Positions 49,696 to 60,040 of a stretch of 64,000 bases of DNA are shown piece after piece (position 1 is the first letter of the stretch; each line of letters begins with the position of its first letter). The DNA lies in NCBI GenBank assembly GCA_947034895.1, contig OX344765.1:42227001-42291000 (forward strand), in the 5' to 3' direction. The notes under the pieces were generated by a model. The model did not search any database, was not told the DNA's origin, and was given only the letters and a program-made list of their open reading frames with translations. Made by a program: the position numbers and the translations under genes. The DNA is from Rhytidiadelphus loreus (taxonomy: Eukaryota; Streptophyta; Bryopsida; Hypnales; Hylocomiaceae).

Positions 49696-51472
49696 CAGGG
49701 TTTATACTGGCTTTGGGGCTGGATGGAAGACTGGCTTGATTTGCCTTCAATTTGGTTGTCCATTTGGCCCCAATTCATCACTCCAGTCCTAGATAATGTA
49801 AAGTGTTGAGGTTGGATTCTAAGGCCAAATTTCTAATTAATGTGCTCTTAGATTTTCTTAATGCTCAATTACAAAAATATAAAACACATGTCTTTTCCTT
49901 TCTCTTCTTGTTTTGCCTATTTCAAAGATAAAAGAAAGGGTGTATTTGATTTTTTCCTTTTTCCCTTTTTCTTACTATTTTTTCTATTTCAAAAATAGAA
50001 GAAAATAATTTTTTTTACTTTTTTTGAACCTTTCTTTTTCTTTTTCTTTTTCTTTTGTATTTGGAAAAAAAAAAGGGAGTCCTTTTACTTTTTTCTTGAC
50101 ATTGAAACTAGAGTTGTAGTCCTATAATAGTTGTCATTTATTTTCATGAGAATTTCAAGAATTTCAAGAATTTCAAGTAATAAATAATTTTGGTCTTGTC
50201 ACTACCATGTTGGGGTTTGAAAATAATCACACAACTAAACACACCATTCAAGAAAACATCTCTTTTTCATTTCTTTTTTAGATCTACATTTTTAGTTTTA
50301 TTTTAAAGAAAAGTATGGAGTTTTTTGTCATGAGAACTTGAATGAATTCAATCATTACATGGGATTCAGCCTTGGAGAGGGCCGTTTCAGGCTGGTTCCC
50401 ATTGCTGGGAACTAGCCTGTGCTGCCAGAAAAAAAAATTAATTTAATTTAATTTTAAATTTAAAAAATTTTAAAATTTTAATTTTTAAAAATATTAAAAT
50501 TAATAAAAAAAATATTAATAAAAAAAATATTAAATTTAAAAAAAATAAATAATTGTTGATGTAGTCATCTCTTGACCACATCAGCATCCTTTGTGGCGGA
50601 GTTCCCAACGTTTGGGAACGCATGGGAACTCACAGCCCTTAAATTCACAAAATCCCATCTAATGGATAAATGAATCAAGTTTTACCATACATGTTATCTC
50701 TAGTACCATAATCTTTCCTTATCATATTCTTTTTTTTTAAGTATGTACCATTAAAATTGATAAAAAAAAAACATCATCACACAAATGTTAAAGTCTATGT
50801 TAACTTCAACAATAACTTCCATTTATAGATTTGTGTTTGTACAAGAAATTTAATTACTAAGCGTATAATTTACCAAAATTTGTGTCTATATCCGAACATG
50901 TAATTTGTGTCTACACTACAAAATTTAATTATTAAGATTATAAGCTTACCACATAAATATCTCATTTCAGTACATAACATAACCTTACCAAATAAAAATC
51001 TTGTTTTAGTTAAGAACAATTATATAGTACAAAGCATATATACAAGAAATAAACGCTATTGTATATTTGTCAATTGAGGTCCCAGTGCTCCAAAAATTTA
51101 GCAATGCAAACGGGAGGAAGTTTCTTAAGTTCACAATTAATAAAGATGTACCAAAAAAGAAAAAAAAAAGACCTTGCATTAGGAGACTGTGGAGATTCGT
51201 ACAATCCAATAGAGGAGCCCAATTTGGCCCAAATCCAACCCTAATTGGGAAATCAGGCCACCCCAAACCTTATCTCAATTGCTCCCTTGGGGCCAAATGG
51301 TTTGGCACTAAAACTATGCCACCTAAGGCGGCACATAGGATGAATTGTGGTTTCAATCCCGCCCTAGTATAAAGTCCTTGGGCTGGATTTGGAGAAATTG
51401 AGTGATCCTATTGGTTCAAACTTAGAGAGTTCCAGTTGGCTTTCAATCCAGCACCAAGTATAAACCAATTCT
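49696..51472. mobile_element. Non-autonomous TIR element family L, copy L2 (carries J2)
   Basis: Inverted copy of L1. Left end CAGGGTTTATACTGGCTTTG, right end the reverse complement of TTGGTTTATACTTGGTGC. It preserves the empty site of C1 at 50857-50860 and, in L1, the empty site of J2. Includes T/C-rich minisatellite at 49960-50060. Confidence 0.7.
50353..50664. mobile_element. MITE family J, copy J2 (312 bp), inserted in L2
   Basis: Ends CATTACATGGGATT and AATCCCATCTAATG. The core is AT-rich and flanked by GGTTCCCATTGCTGGGAAC and GTTCCCAACGTTTGGGAAC hairpins, then GGGAACTCACAGCCC. L1 shows the uninterrupted site (GAATTCAATGATAAAT in this orientation), so the insertion is exact. Confidence 0.8.
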
Positions 51473-52076
51473 AATACCAATTGAAAATTCATTTTTCTAG
51501 AATAGTATAAATTTATCATGGATTTTCAAAGTGATCAATCTCTAAAGCCTATAAATGCCACTAGGTCACCTCCAAACAAACAAGAAATATATCCACAGTG
51601 GTCATCTTTCTTAGTTAGAATGGCCACATATAATTCTAAAAATGCCACAATGTAGAGGTCCTAAATTGGCCAAGTTCATTGATGGATTACACCCAAAGGA
51701 ATAAGGCCCTACTTTGGCTACTAATTCATTTCAAAGTGTCACTGACCACCCCAAAATGTGCCACTTTTACACCCCAACAATGTCCATCAACTCATTTATT
51801 CCAAAGTAATACATTTGGACTTCTTCTATAGACAAAATGGGTCCTTCACTAGAGTGTCACAAATAGGGTGGTTTACCTTATTCACATCATTGATTGGAGT
51901 TAAAGTTATATGAGTCGTTTTATTTTATTCAAAGTAGTCTATTAAAAAAATGGTATGATAAACACAATATATTTATTTTGTGCTTGGTGAGAGTAATATA
52001 CCAATACTATTTGTATAAACAAAGAAATTCAAGTTTGAACTATTATGGTTCATATAATGTTCATTTTGGCTCACAA
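51473..52076. other. AT-rich spacer
   Basis: Nothing recognised. Confidence 0.35.
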
Positions 52077-52146
52077 AGACAAATCTATATAGACAAATCT
52101 ATATAGACAAATCTATATAGACAAATCTATGTAGACAAATCTATAT
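52077..52146. repeat. Five 14-bp tandem units
   Basis: AGACAAATCTATAT repeated five times, with one G substitution in the fourth unit. Confidence 0.9.
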
Positions 52147-53562
52147 GTAGACCAAATGATCACATTATTTGTGATTTGATTTTACTACATCTTACACCTA
52201 TTTTTTGATTGCATAGGCCTTAAAGGACATTGTCCAAATAGGACCTCATGATATATTTGCATTCATAGATAACTTCATTCCATGTAAAATATACTACTAC
52301 ACCAATTATTTCAATTAGTGCCCCTTGCAATAACAACACTAATTTGCAATAATTTGGGGATTATGCAAATTTGTAAGGTGCACTAATACAAAAGTTAAAA
52401 ATATTTTAGATAAAATCAATATAATGTTATCTACACCATTTTAGTACTATCCAAAATAGTATGATTTTCATTTAAATTTGAATTATTTTCATCCAAATTT
52501 TCATCTAATTTGTACACTTCATCCAATTTCAATTTAATTTTCATCCAAATGTTCTATTAGATCATATTCATTGGCAATTCATTCAAGTAGTATGAAGATC
52601 TCATACTCTTCAAATTTCTTGCACTAATTGAATTGACTTGTTTTCCAAGCAATTAATTAGTAATATTTATTAAATATTGAAAGAATTCCATGGAGAGTTC
52701 CATCTAGAGTTCCACCATTTGTAGGATTTGAGCACAATTAGGGCAAGAGTTTGATATAGAGTTAAAAATCTCATACCCTTAGTACAAAATTTGTAGAGAG
52801 ATTCTAAATGTGCATATGGTATACTCAACAAGCGATTCCCCTTTTTCTTACTGATGAAATTGCCAGAACACTCCTAATATAACATCAAAATATTACCATA
52901 GAATTTGAATGAATGTACATACATTTACAAAAGATGAAAACACCATTTCATCTGGGAATTTGGGGATGTAAATAGCTTCGTCAAGATTGCTGCCTTCAGA
53001 GAAATCACTGCCTTTATAAAGAAAAATTGACCCACGCAGGGGGGCGCTGATAGCCTGATAAAAAAACACCCGGTAACGCAGTTCTTGCACTGATTGTGCT
53101 GATTCTGATATTTTTGTACTGTACATCAAAACCTCATAATAGTTGGTACTGAGGAGCACAACCTACAGTAATGAATCTCCAGAATGTACAGGCCGTATGG
53201 ATTGATCTAGAAGGGGACGATGTCATTTAAAGCAAGGATCACGACAGCAGTATCTCACTGATCTAATCTGTGAGTGGCTCCAGCAGTTCAGCTTTTACTC
53301 AGCAGATGTGATGATTTCTCCCCGTGATCCAAAACTACAATCAATTGCAACCTTGATCATATCCGAGGAGTATTTATCTCTTAAATTTTTTTTTATCTTT
53401 ACGAGCGAGATTCTAGGGGTTCTATACTTCTGACCCTTAGATCCTGGATAGGTATCTCCATAAGCCAGACGAGATTTCCAGGAAAATCCAATCAATGGAG
53501 AGGTACGCAGAATAACTTCTCTACCTAAGGACTAAATAAAACACAGGGCAAAGAAGAGAAAC
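52147..53562. other. Spacer and possible 3' part of the minus-strand gene
   Basis: A minus-strand frame at 52893-53159 contains protein-like text (PLRGSIFLYKGSDFSEG, PKFPDEMVFSSF) and could be a terminal exon of the gene at 53563-55318 or an independent relic. No join could be supported. Confidence 0.3.
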
Positions 53563-55318
53563 TTACTGCGGAAGGTCTTCTTGATAGAAATGCATCCAGG
53601 CATTCATTGTAATAACTTGTTCTGCTTTCTTCCCCACTATGTACAAGTATGGTTGGTGTGAAAAATTGTAATCCAGAAATGAGCAATTAAAGTGCTCATA
53701 GGTTTCTTCCAAGTTTTGAGCACCCGATGCTTCTAGAAATTCGGTCCACCCAAGTCTCTCTGCTTTCACACGGAGCAACAGCTGAAGCTTGATGAAGAAC
53801 AAACTTCCACGACTCAGATCCAAATGATAGCCAAGGAATTGAAATTTCCATCCAAATCTACTTCTACTGTTAGAATTCTAGTACGACCATACCTGCATAC
53901 TTTGCTCCTGAATATTCTGCATTTGAAGCCCGTCCACATTGGCCTTGGATGCAGGCTGGTCTCCAGCCTGTTTCACCAAGTCAGGAACAAACATTAGGTT
54001 CAAGGGTGATTCTGTAGCCGTATCCAGATCTTCTTCACCAAATTAGAAGACGTTAGTTGATACACTACCTGAATTAGAATACGGTTTGATTAGGTCTCGT
54101 ATTAGACATCGAGATAGAATATGTAGCAAAGAGCATTGAGGGTGACAACTCACCAGTTGGCGTTCCAACAATTCATCAACGGCCCACTGGTACTTCGATT
54201 GATCTAATCCAAACCACTCTGCAAGTCGGTCTTCAACCTCCTCCCACCCTAACACCACACTCTACCATCGTCAATTCAAGCAAATGTTTCAATTTTCTCG
54301 GGTATAATATGAAGGGCACCGGTCGACACATATCCTCCAGATCTCAGATTGAAATTAGTATTTGGAAAACGGAATATTCCCGTTCCTACACTTTTTTTTA
54401 TTGTGTTTTTGGTTGTCTAATACTAAGAATTTTTCGATTATGCATTCAAGGACTCTGTTCTTAAGCTCAAAGATTTAAAAACGCTCAACTTATTACTGAT
54501 TAAGAAACAGGAGAACAAGAATGTTCCCTAACGAAAATTGACGAAAATTACGATCTGGAAACCCTAAAGCAAAGTTTGCATTGAAAGCATTGCATTCAAA
54601 TTAGAAACACTGAAGTCAATTTAAAACTACCCTGCCTGCAATACTGTCAAACCCTTGCATCGCCAATTCACGTCTATCTCACAATTATCTCTGGTATCTA
54701 ATGAACTTTACTGTAGTACAGCCACTAAATTTTAGATTAACGCCCTCGAAACCCTAACATCAGGCGCGCATTACCTTTGCAACATTTCTGCTTCAGATTA
54801 CAAAACCTGAAGCCATTGGAAATTCACTGACCTCCCTGCAATCCTGTCGAACCCTAGCATTGCCAATTCACGACCGTCACACAATTATCTCGGGTATCTA
54901 ATGAAGGTCCCAGGCGCACATCCACTCGATTTTAGATTCTAACGCTCTGGAAGTCCTCAATTCGGGTGCGCATTAAATTAGCAACATTCTGCTTCAGATT
55001 ACAAAATCAGAAGTCAATAAAATTTAACTGACCTGCCTGCAACCTTGTCCAGAGAGTAGTTGGTTTCGCAGCAGCGTTTTGCTGAGCCTCTACGTCAAAA
55101 TCCAATGGTGCTTCAGGGTCTGGACGAGTAGAAGAAGAAGCCACCCGAGCATCCTCTTCGTCACCGTCCACGATAGCTCGAATTGCAGCAGCGGACTGGC
55201 CTTCCGCATCCGACGGACCAGAGTATGGACGAGGATTATCCCCGAGCTTCTTCATGAACGAGTTGTTTCTTTCTTCGTCAAGGACAAATCGTGAACGTGG
55301 TGGAGGACTTGCCGCCAT
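53563..55318 (-). CDS. Unrecognised plant protein; downstream part disrupted
   Basis: Two exons are clear: 55318-55033, starting MAASPPPRSRFVLDEERNN, polar and acidic; and 54248-54154, WEEVEDRLAEWFGLDQSKYQ followed by WAVDELLE. They join in phase through GT-AG. Further on, 54042-53881 reads EEDLDTATESPLNLMFVPDL, then a helical QMQNIQEQSMQ stretch. After that 53823-53563 reads FFIKLQLLLRVKAERLGW, NCSFLDYNFSHQPYLYIVGK and MNAWMHFYQEDLP, and ends at a strong GTAAGT donor. These later segments lie in the same frame, but a TAA (54043-54045) and a TAG (53878-53880) interrupt it. The only good acceptor (TTCAG before 54058) is out of phase with the exon 2 donor. Either the gene is decaying, a base is wrong, or splicing is unusual. 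Family not recognised; no membrane segment or signal peptide. Confidence 0.5.
54590..55050 (-). repeat. Three tandem copies (period about 200 bp) covering the exon 1 donor
   Basis: CTGCAATACTGTC (54636), CTGCAATCCTGTC (54836) and CTGCAACCTTGTC (55037) mark three copies. All share CAGATTACAAAA or its variants, GCCAATTCACG and TTTTAGATT blocks. The last copy is the real end of exon 1 with its GT donor; the two intronic copies are decoys with mutated donors. Confidence 0.75.
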
Positions 55319-55998
55319 GGATTCTTAGAACTCCGAATCCGTTCTTTCGCAAAGGAATTCCAACCACCTCTTCCCAAATTGCAACCGAATTGCAACCAAC
55401 TCTTCCAAACTTCAAACGAGTTGCAAAGCGCCTCTTTCAAAATTCAAGCAGGTGCCTAATTGCGATTGATCATCGCAAACAAGAAATTGAAGATGGTGAA
55501 GCAACAACGCCGCTTGGAAACCAATTCAGAATGGACGCAGGCTTGAAGGTCGGTCAAAGATCCCTGAAGAACATGAAAGAAGAGCCAATTGAACTTAGTA
55601 CTCCCTCTGTCCCTCTAAAACCCTCCAAATTAGGCACATTTTGTGTCCCACTAAAAAGCTCTGTTTACTGATTTCGACCATTGAGTAAGCATTGGCTGTG
55701 TCGAATGACCTCGTTGGGTAAGTGGCAAGCAATCAGCGAGCATTCATCTTTTAACAAGCCTAACATTGACCATATGAGGCACAAATAGCAAGATTTCAAT
55801 CAATGAGGGTTTTCAAAAATTGAGAAGACCAAGAAATGTAACTTTACATTGGAAATTTTAAGTCTAAGAGCATCACCACCCATTCACCATAACACGGTTG
55901 GAGAATCCCAGTCATCCTTGCCCTGAGAACATAGGGAAACAAGTCGATCACACGCTTAATGAGAAAAGTACAATTTTTTTAATTTTGATTCAAATTCA
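55319..55998. other. Upstream flank of the minus-strand gene with Stowaway-like fragment
   Basis: CTCCCTCTGTCCCTCTAAAA at 55603-55622, preceded by TA, looks like one end of a Stowaway-like MITE; no partner was found. A 126-codon plus-strand frame (55291-55671) overlaps the antisense of exon 1 and is probably a shadow. GAGCATCACCACCC at about 55869 resembles one end of a PIF/Harbinger MITE. Confidence 0.4.
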
Positions 55999-56740
55999 AT
56001 GAAAAATGTAGCTTAGTCCTTTAGGGTTAACTTACAAATTTTGCAATATACATTTTGAACTTAAAATTTTCTATCATAAATAATTGATTTGAAATTTAAA
56101 AAAAAATCAAAATGCAGATAAATATGATTTTAATTCTTTAAAAGAATTAAATTAAATTTTGAATTTTGAATTTGAATTAATTACTATTTTTTAAATTGTG
56201 TTGAAAAAGTGTATTCATTTTTTTATTTTTTTTAACAAAATGTGTTGAGATGTGTTGAGGTCTACCTCAATACACTTTGACTATTTTCGTTGAATTTGAA
56301 TCAAAGAGGTAAACCTCAGTATACCTCAACACACTTTGATTTTTTTCTTTTAAAATTTTGCATACTATTTTTTAACACAATTTCTTTTTTTCTTTTTGAT
56401 TCAAATTCAATGAGAAAAATAAAAGTGTATTGAGCACACCTCAACACACTCTGAGTTGTTTTTAAAATTTTAATGCACTTTTTCAACACAATATTTTTTT
56501 ATAAATTTGAATCAAGTGCAACAAGAAAAGTAAAAGTGTGTTGAGGTGTGCTTGACAAATACACTCAGTGAAGTACACTTTTACTTCTTTTAAAAAAAAA
56601 TTGAATCAAATGCAATAAGAAAAGTAAAAGTGTGCTGAGGTGACCATTTGTCTTTTTGATATTGAATTTGAATCAACGGAAATTGAGCTCATAGGAACCT
56701 ATGAATTTTGATAAAATTTGATGAATTCAAGGACAATGGT
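55999..56740. repeat. Cluster of inverted and direct repeats with TGTGTTGAGGTGT motifs
   Basis: Between 56200 and 56650 the phrases AGTGTGTTGAGGTGTG and ACCTCAACACACTTTGA recur at least five times with TTTGAATCAA spacers in both orientations. An orphan TTAA-element right end (AGTCCTTTAGGG before TTAA) lies near 56016-56031. A fragment at 56690-56738 (TTGAGCTCATAGGAAC, GGACAATGGTCCTTT) matches the right end of A1. Confidence 0.6.
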
Positions 56741-57671
56741 CCTTTTTTTTCTTTTATCAAAATTCAATATGAAAACTGAAAGTTGTCAATAGCAAAGTAC
56801 AAATAAAATAAAATAAAAACATGTGAACACACAAAAACCAACAAAAAGCAATATGATAAAGAACAAAATGCCCATTGACAAAATCTTTGTTTTATAGTCA
56901 ACAATTTGACGAGGACACTGTCCTACCATTTTGTCCTTCTCCAAGTCTGCAGTGAACTACTTTTTTCTAACCAACCACGTCCAAGCCCAGGCTAGGGAGC
57001 TTCCTAGTGAATGGGTGGCAATGGAGACTCCTTCATAGTCATAAAGTGCACAAGTTAGGAATCTCTTGAAATTGTAATCAACCCTAATCCAAGAGGTGGG
57101 CTTGATGACAACTCTCAAGGACCTTTGGACTAAAAGACTCCGATAGACAATCATTTCAAAACTCACTTTACAAACTACCTTGGTTTAGAAAATGTATAAT
57201 AACAATAGTGTAGACACTTTTATGCCCTCTTCATAAAAAAATTGGGCCATATTATTTGGATGCCTTTTGACAACAATCTAATATAGAGGTCATTTCAGCA
57301 TTGAAATACATGATGTATTGTCATTGTCCAAGTTTCATGTTGTTGTTTTAGAGCATGGGTGGTATAATTTTAGCATAAAAAATTACAAGGCATTAGTCTA
57401 GACCTATTCTAGCATCAAAAATATGTCTAGTCATTTAAGTGCCAATTTAGCATTCGAATGATAATCCATTCTAGTATCAAGATTGCATTTATTTAACTAA
57501 AAATCCATTAATTTGACATTTCTTTGACATTAATCTCCATATTAACTTAACAATCTATTACTTTGATATAAATATGGTACCATATTCACATGCTTTAAAG
57601 TTTTTGATGTTCTCAATTTTACACTATAAAACTAATGAAATTTAATATTTGCAATACTAATCATGAACTCC
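56741..57671. other. AT-rich spacer
   Basis: No gene or clear element. Confidence 0.35.
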
Positions 57672-58347
57672 ATTAGATGTTTTTTTGGAGCATTAGAGGG
57701 CCATTTCAGACTTTCAAGCTTGTTTTCCATACTGCAAACCAATTGCTACTGGCTAGAATAATTAAAAAATAAAAAAAAATTTAATTTAAACTTCTAAGTT
57801 TGAACTTTTAAATATCAATTTTAAATTTTAAAAGTTAAATCTTAGAGATTATTTCTAAATTTAAATTTAGAAATTAAAACCATTATATGTTATTTCAGGC
57901 CTCCGAGAGATGGTTTGAGGGCCGTTCCCCTTCATTGTTCCCCCCCACAGTGAAGGATGGCTAGCTGTCCCAAAAAAAAAAAAAAATTAAAATATATTTT
58001 TTAATTCTTCAAATGTAAAAAGAAGTTAAAAAAATCCTAGAAATGTGCTGGCAGGCTCTTGGCCACATAAGACTACTGAAGTGTCAGGCCAGCAGTTGTG
58101 TTCCCTGTATTCTCACAACAGTAGAATCCATAGTCTCTCAGAGGTCCAGGAAACCATCTAATGTTTTAAATTTTAAATATTATTATTAATTAAAATTATT
58201 GTTTAAATTTTAAATAAATATTATTATCTAATGTGGTAGTTGCTTTTCCACGGAAGACTGTTACTGTAGGTCTGTAGCCAAGTTTTTACAGTCCAGAAGC
58301 TCAAGGGAACTCACAACCTTGTTGAATAGCTGAATCTCATCTAATAT
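57672..58347. mobile_element. MITE family J, nested pair
   Basis: Outer copy: CATTAGATG at 57672 and AATCTCATCTAATA near 58347. Inner copy: ATTATATGTTATTTCAGGCC near 57889 and GGAAACCATCTAATG near 58160. Both carry the family landmarks GAGGGCC(A/G)TT and GGGAACTCACAACC with AT-rich cores. Confidence 0.55.
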
Positions 58348-58864
58348 AATATTAAATGTCAACAACGTTGATAGTATTACCAACATTAAATGTCAAAACA
58401 AATACTATTTTTAACAATGTTGGTAATGTTATCAACAGTGAATGTCAATATGAATGCTTAATTGTCAAGTTAATTTCCTACATGGTTCACTTTGCACTAA
58501 ATCTATACCTTAAATGAATATGCTTGTTTTGTTTTGTTTGTTTGTTTGTTGTAGTGAGACCATGCATTCCTTGGTTGTATTCTTAGTACTGTTAGAAGAC
58601 TCTTAGAGAGGAGGCCTAAATAAGCATATAAGGTAGGTACACCCAAATGTGCCACTGACCTTAAAGTACCATCTTCACTATGTGTACATCTCTAAAATCA
58701 GTTTTGTACCTATGTAGAAGAAATGCTTTTAAAATCAAACTTTGTTCATTAATAACTTTTGCATACAATATCCAAATGCCATGTTCTTGGGTGCATTGGA
58801 ACTTCCTTTCATTTGCCAACAAGAAAATGTAAAAATCTGACTAGTCTAATAATAGTACATAGGC
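58348..58864. other. AT-rich spacer
   Basis: Short tandem GTTTGTTTGTTT near 58530; otherwise nothing. Confidence 0.35.
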
Positions 58865-58867
58865 TTA

Positions 58868-59124
58868 GAGCATCCCCACCAGGGAGTTCTCTTTCCCTAA
58901 ACTCAGAACCTCAATCCAATCAACCTTGACTTTATAGGGATGAGACCTCACGTGTTCTCTATATGAGCTTGAATATAGAGAATTGGGCCCAACTTTTACC
59001 GAGTTCTCTATAAATTTGGGGTAGAAATCTTGTTTCGAGACTAGTGCGCATAAGCTTCTGTATCTCCATTTGAGGTCCTCTCTCTAAATTTTTAGGGATA
59101 CAAATTAGATTGGTGGGGATGCTC
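58868..59124. mobile_element. PIF/Harbinger (Tourist-like) MITE, 257 bp
   Basis: Ends GAGCATCCCCACCA and TGGTGGGGATGCTC with TTA on both sides (58865-58867 and 59125-59127). This terminus and the 3-bp TWA duplication are characteristic of plant PIF/Harbinger MITEs. Confidence 0.9.
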
Positions 59125-59127
59125 TTA

Positions 59128-59749
59128 GTACCAAAAAGTGGTGGTTTGGGGTGTACCTACTTTATAGTGGTCTTCCAAAATCTAGGTGAAATTCAATCAT
59201 ACTTCACGCCCATTCAATTTCCCAAACTGGCCATGCTTCATGTAGAATTCCATAATTTTTGAATTTTTGTATGTTTTTAGTGGTGCTTTTACCTTGTTTT
59301 GATAAGTTATTGGTGTATAGAGTACCCAAATTGGTGGTTTTGGATGTGATTTAACCAATTTGAGAGTGATTTTTGTTGTGGTTTTCCAAGTCAAATTTGA
59401 TTTTGGGGTGGGCCTTGGTGGCAAGGTTGCCAATTAGGTGTTAATGTGTCCTAGTTGGAGTGAAAGTTTGGTTGTGAAGTTCCAATTTGGTAGTTATGGA
59501 CAGTTAGGTCGTCTTCTCCTAAGTTGGTAACTGCCCATTGTGAGTCCTATTAGGCTTTGGATCTCTCATTTGGAAGTCAACCATTGTGATAGAGAGTCCA
59601 ATATGTGTCCCGGTGCAAGTTGGTTGGTTTTCGGTTCCCATTTGGTGTGTGATGAGAAGGAATGGAGTATTCTAGTTTTCAAGTGAGTACGAGTCGATGG
59701 TGATGAAGTGAGTCCAAATTGGTAGTTGTGTATAATGATGTTGTGCAAT
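59128..59749. other. Spacer
   Basis: No gene recognised. GT-rich direct repetition of AATTGGTAGTTGTG-like words. Confidence 0.35.
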
Positions 59750-60040
59750 CACTATAACAAAACATGGTAAAAAAATACCACACTCAAAATTGAGTGTGGT
59801 TTGTTTTGCCACGATTTTGTGTAGGCCCACTACGCGCATAGTCAACTTCTTTTGCAATTTCCAACTACAATTTTAAGAACCTCAGGGCGTATGATACACC
59901 GTTGGAAAGGTATTTTTAAGACCTTTCCAGCGGTATATCACTCACTCCAAAATCCCAAAAATTTCAGTCAGAAATTGCAAACGAAGTTTCAAGCCCACTA
60001 CATGAGCATGCACAAAAACGTACCATGTTTTGTTATAGTG
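59750..60040. mobile_element. CACTA-like MITE, 291 bp
   Basis: Perfect 20-bp inverted termini CACTATAACAAAACATGGTA and TACCATGTTTTGTTATAGTG. Inside, CCACACTCAAAATTGAGTGTGG is a palindrome, and GACCTTTCCAGCGGTATATC pairs with GATACACCGTTGGAAAGGTA. No clear target duplication. Confidence 0.85.

Noticed and set aside
53860..53890. 26-nt intron GTATGG to CTAACAG in the 53.6-55.3 kb gene
   Set aside because: Far below the usual minimum plant intron length, and its removal would break the frame that is otherwise continuous across it.
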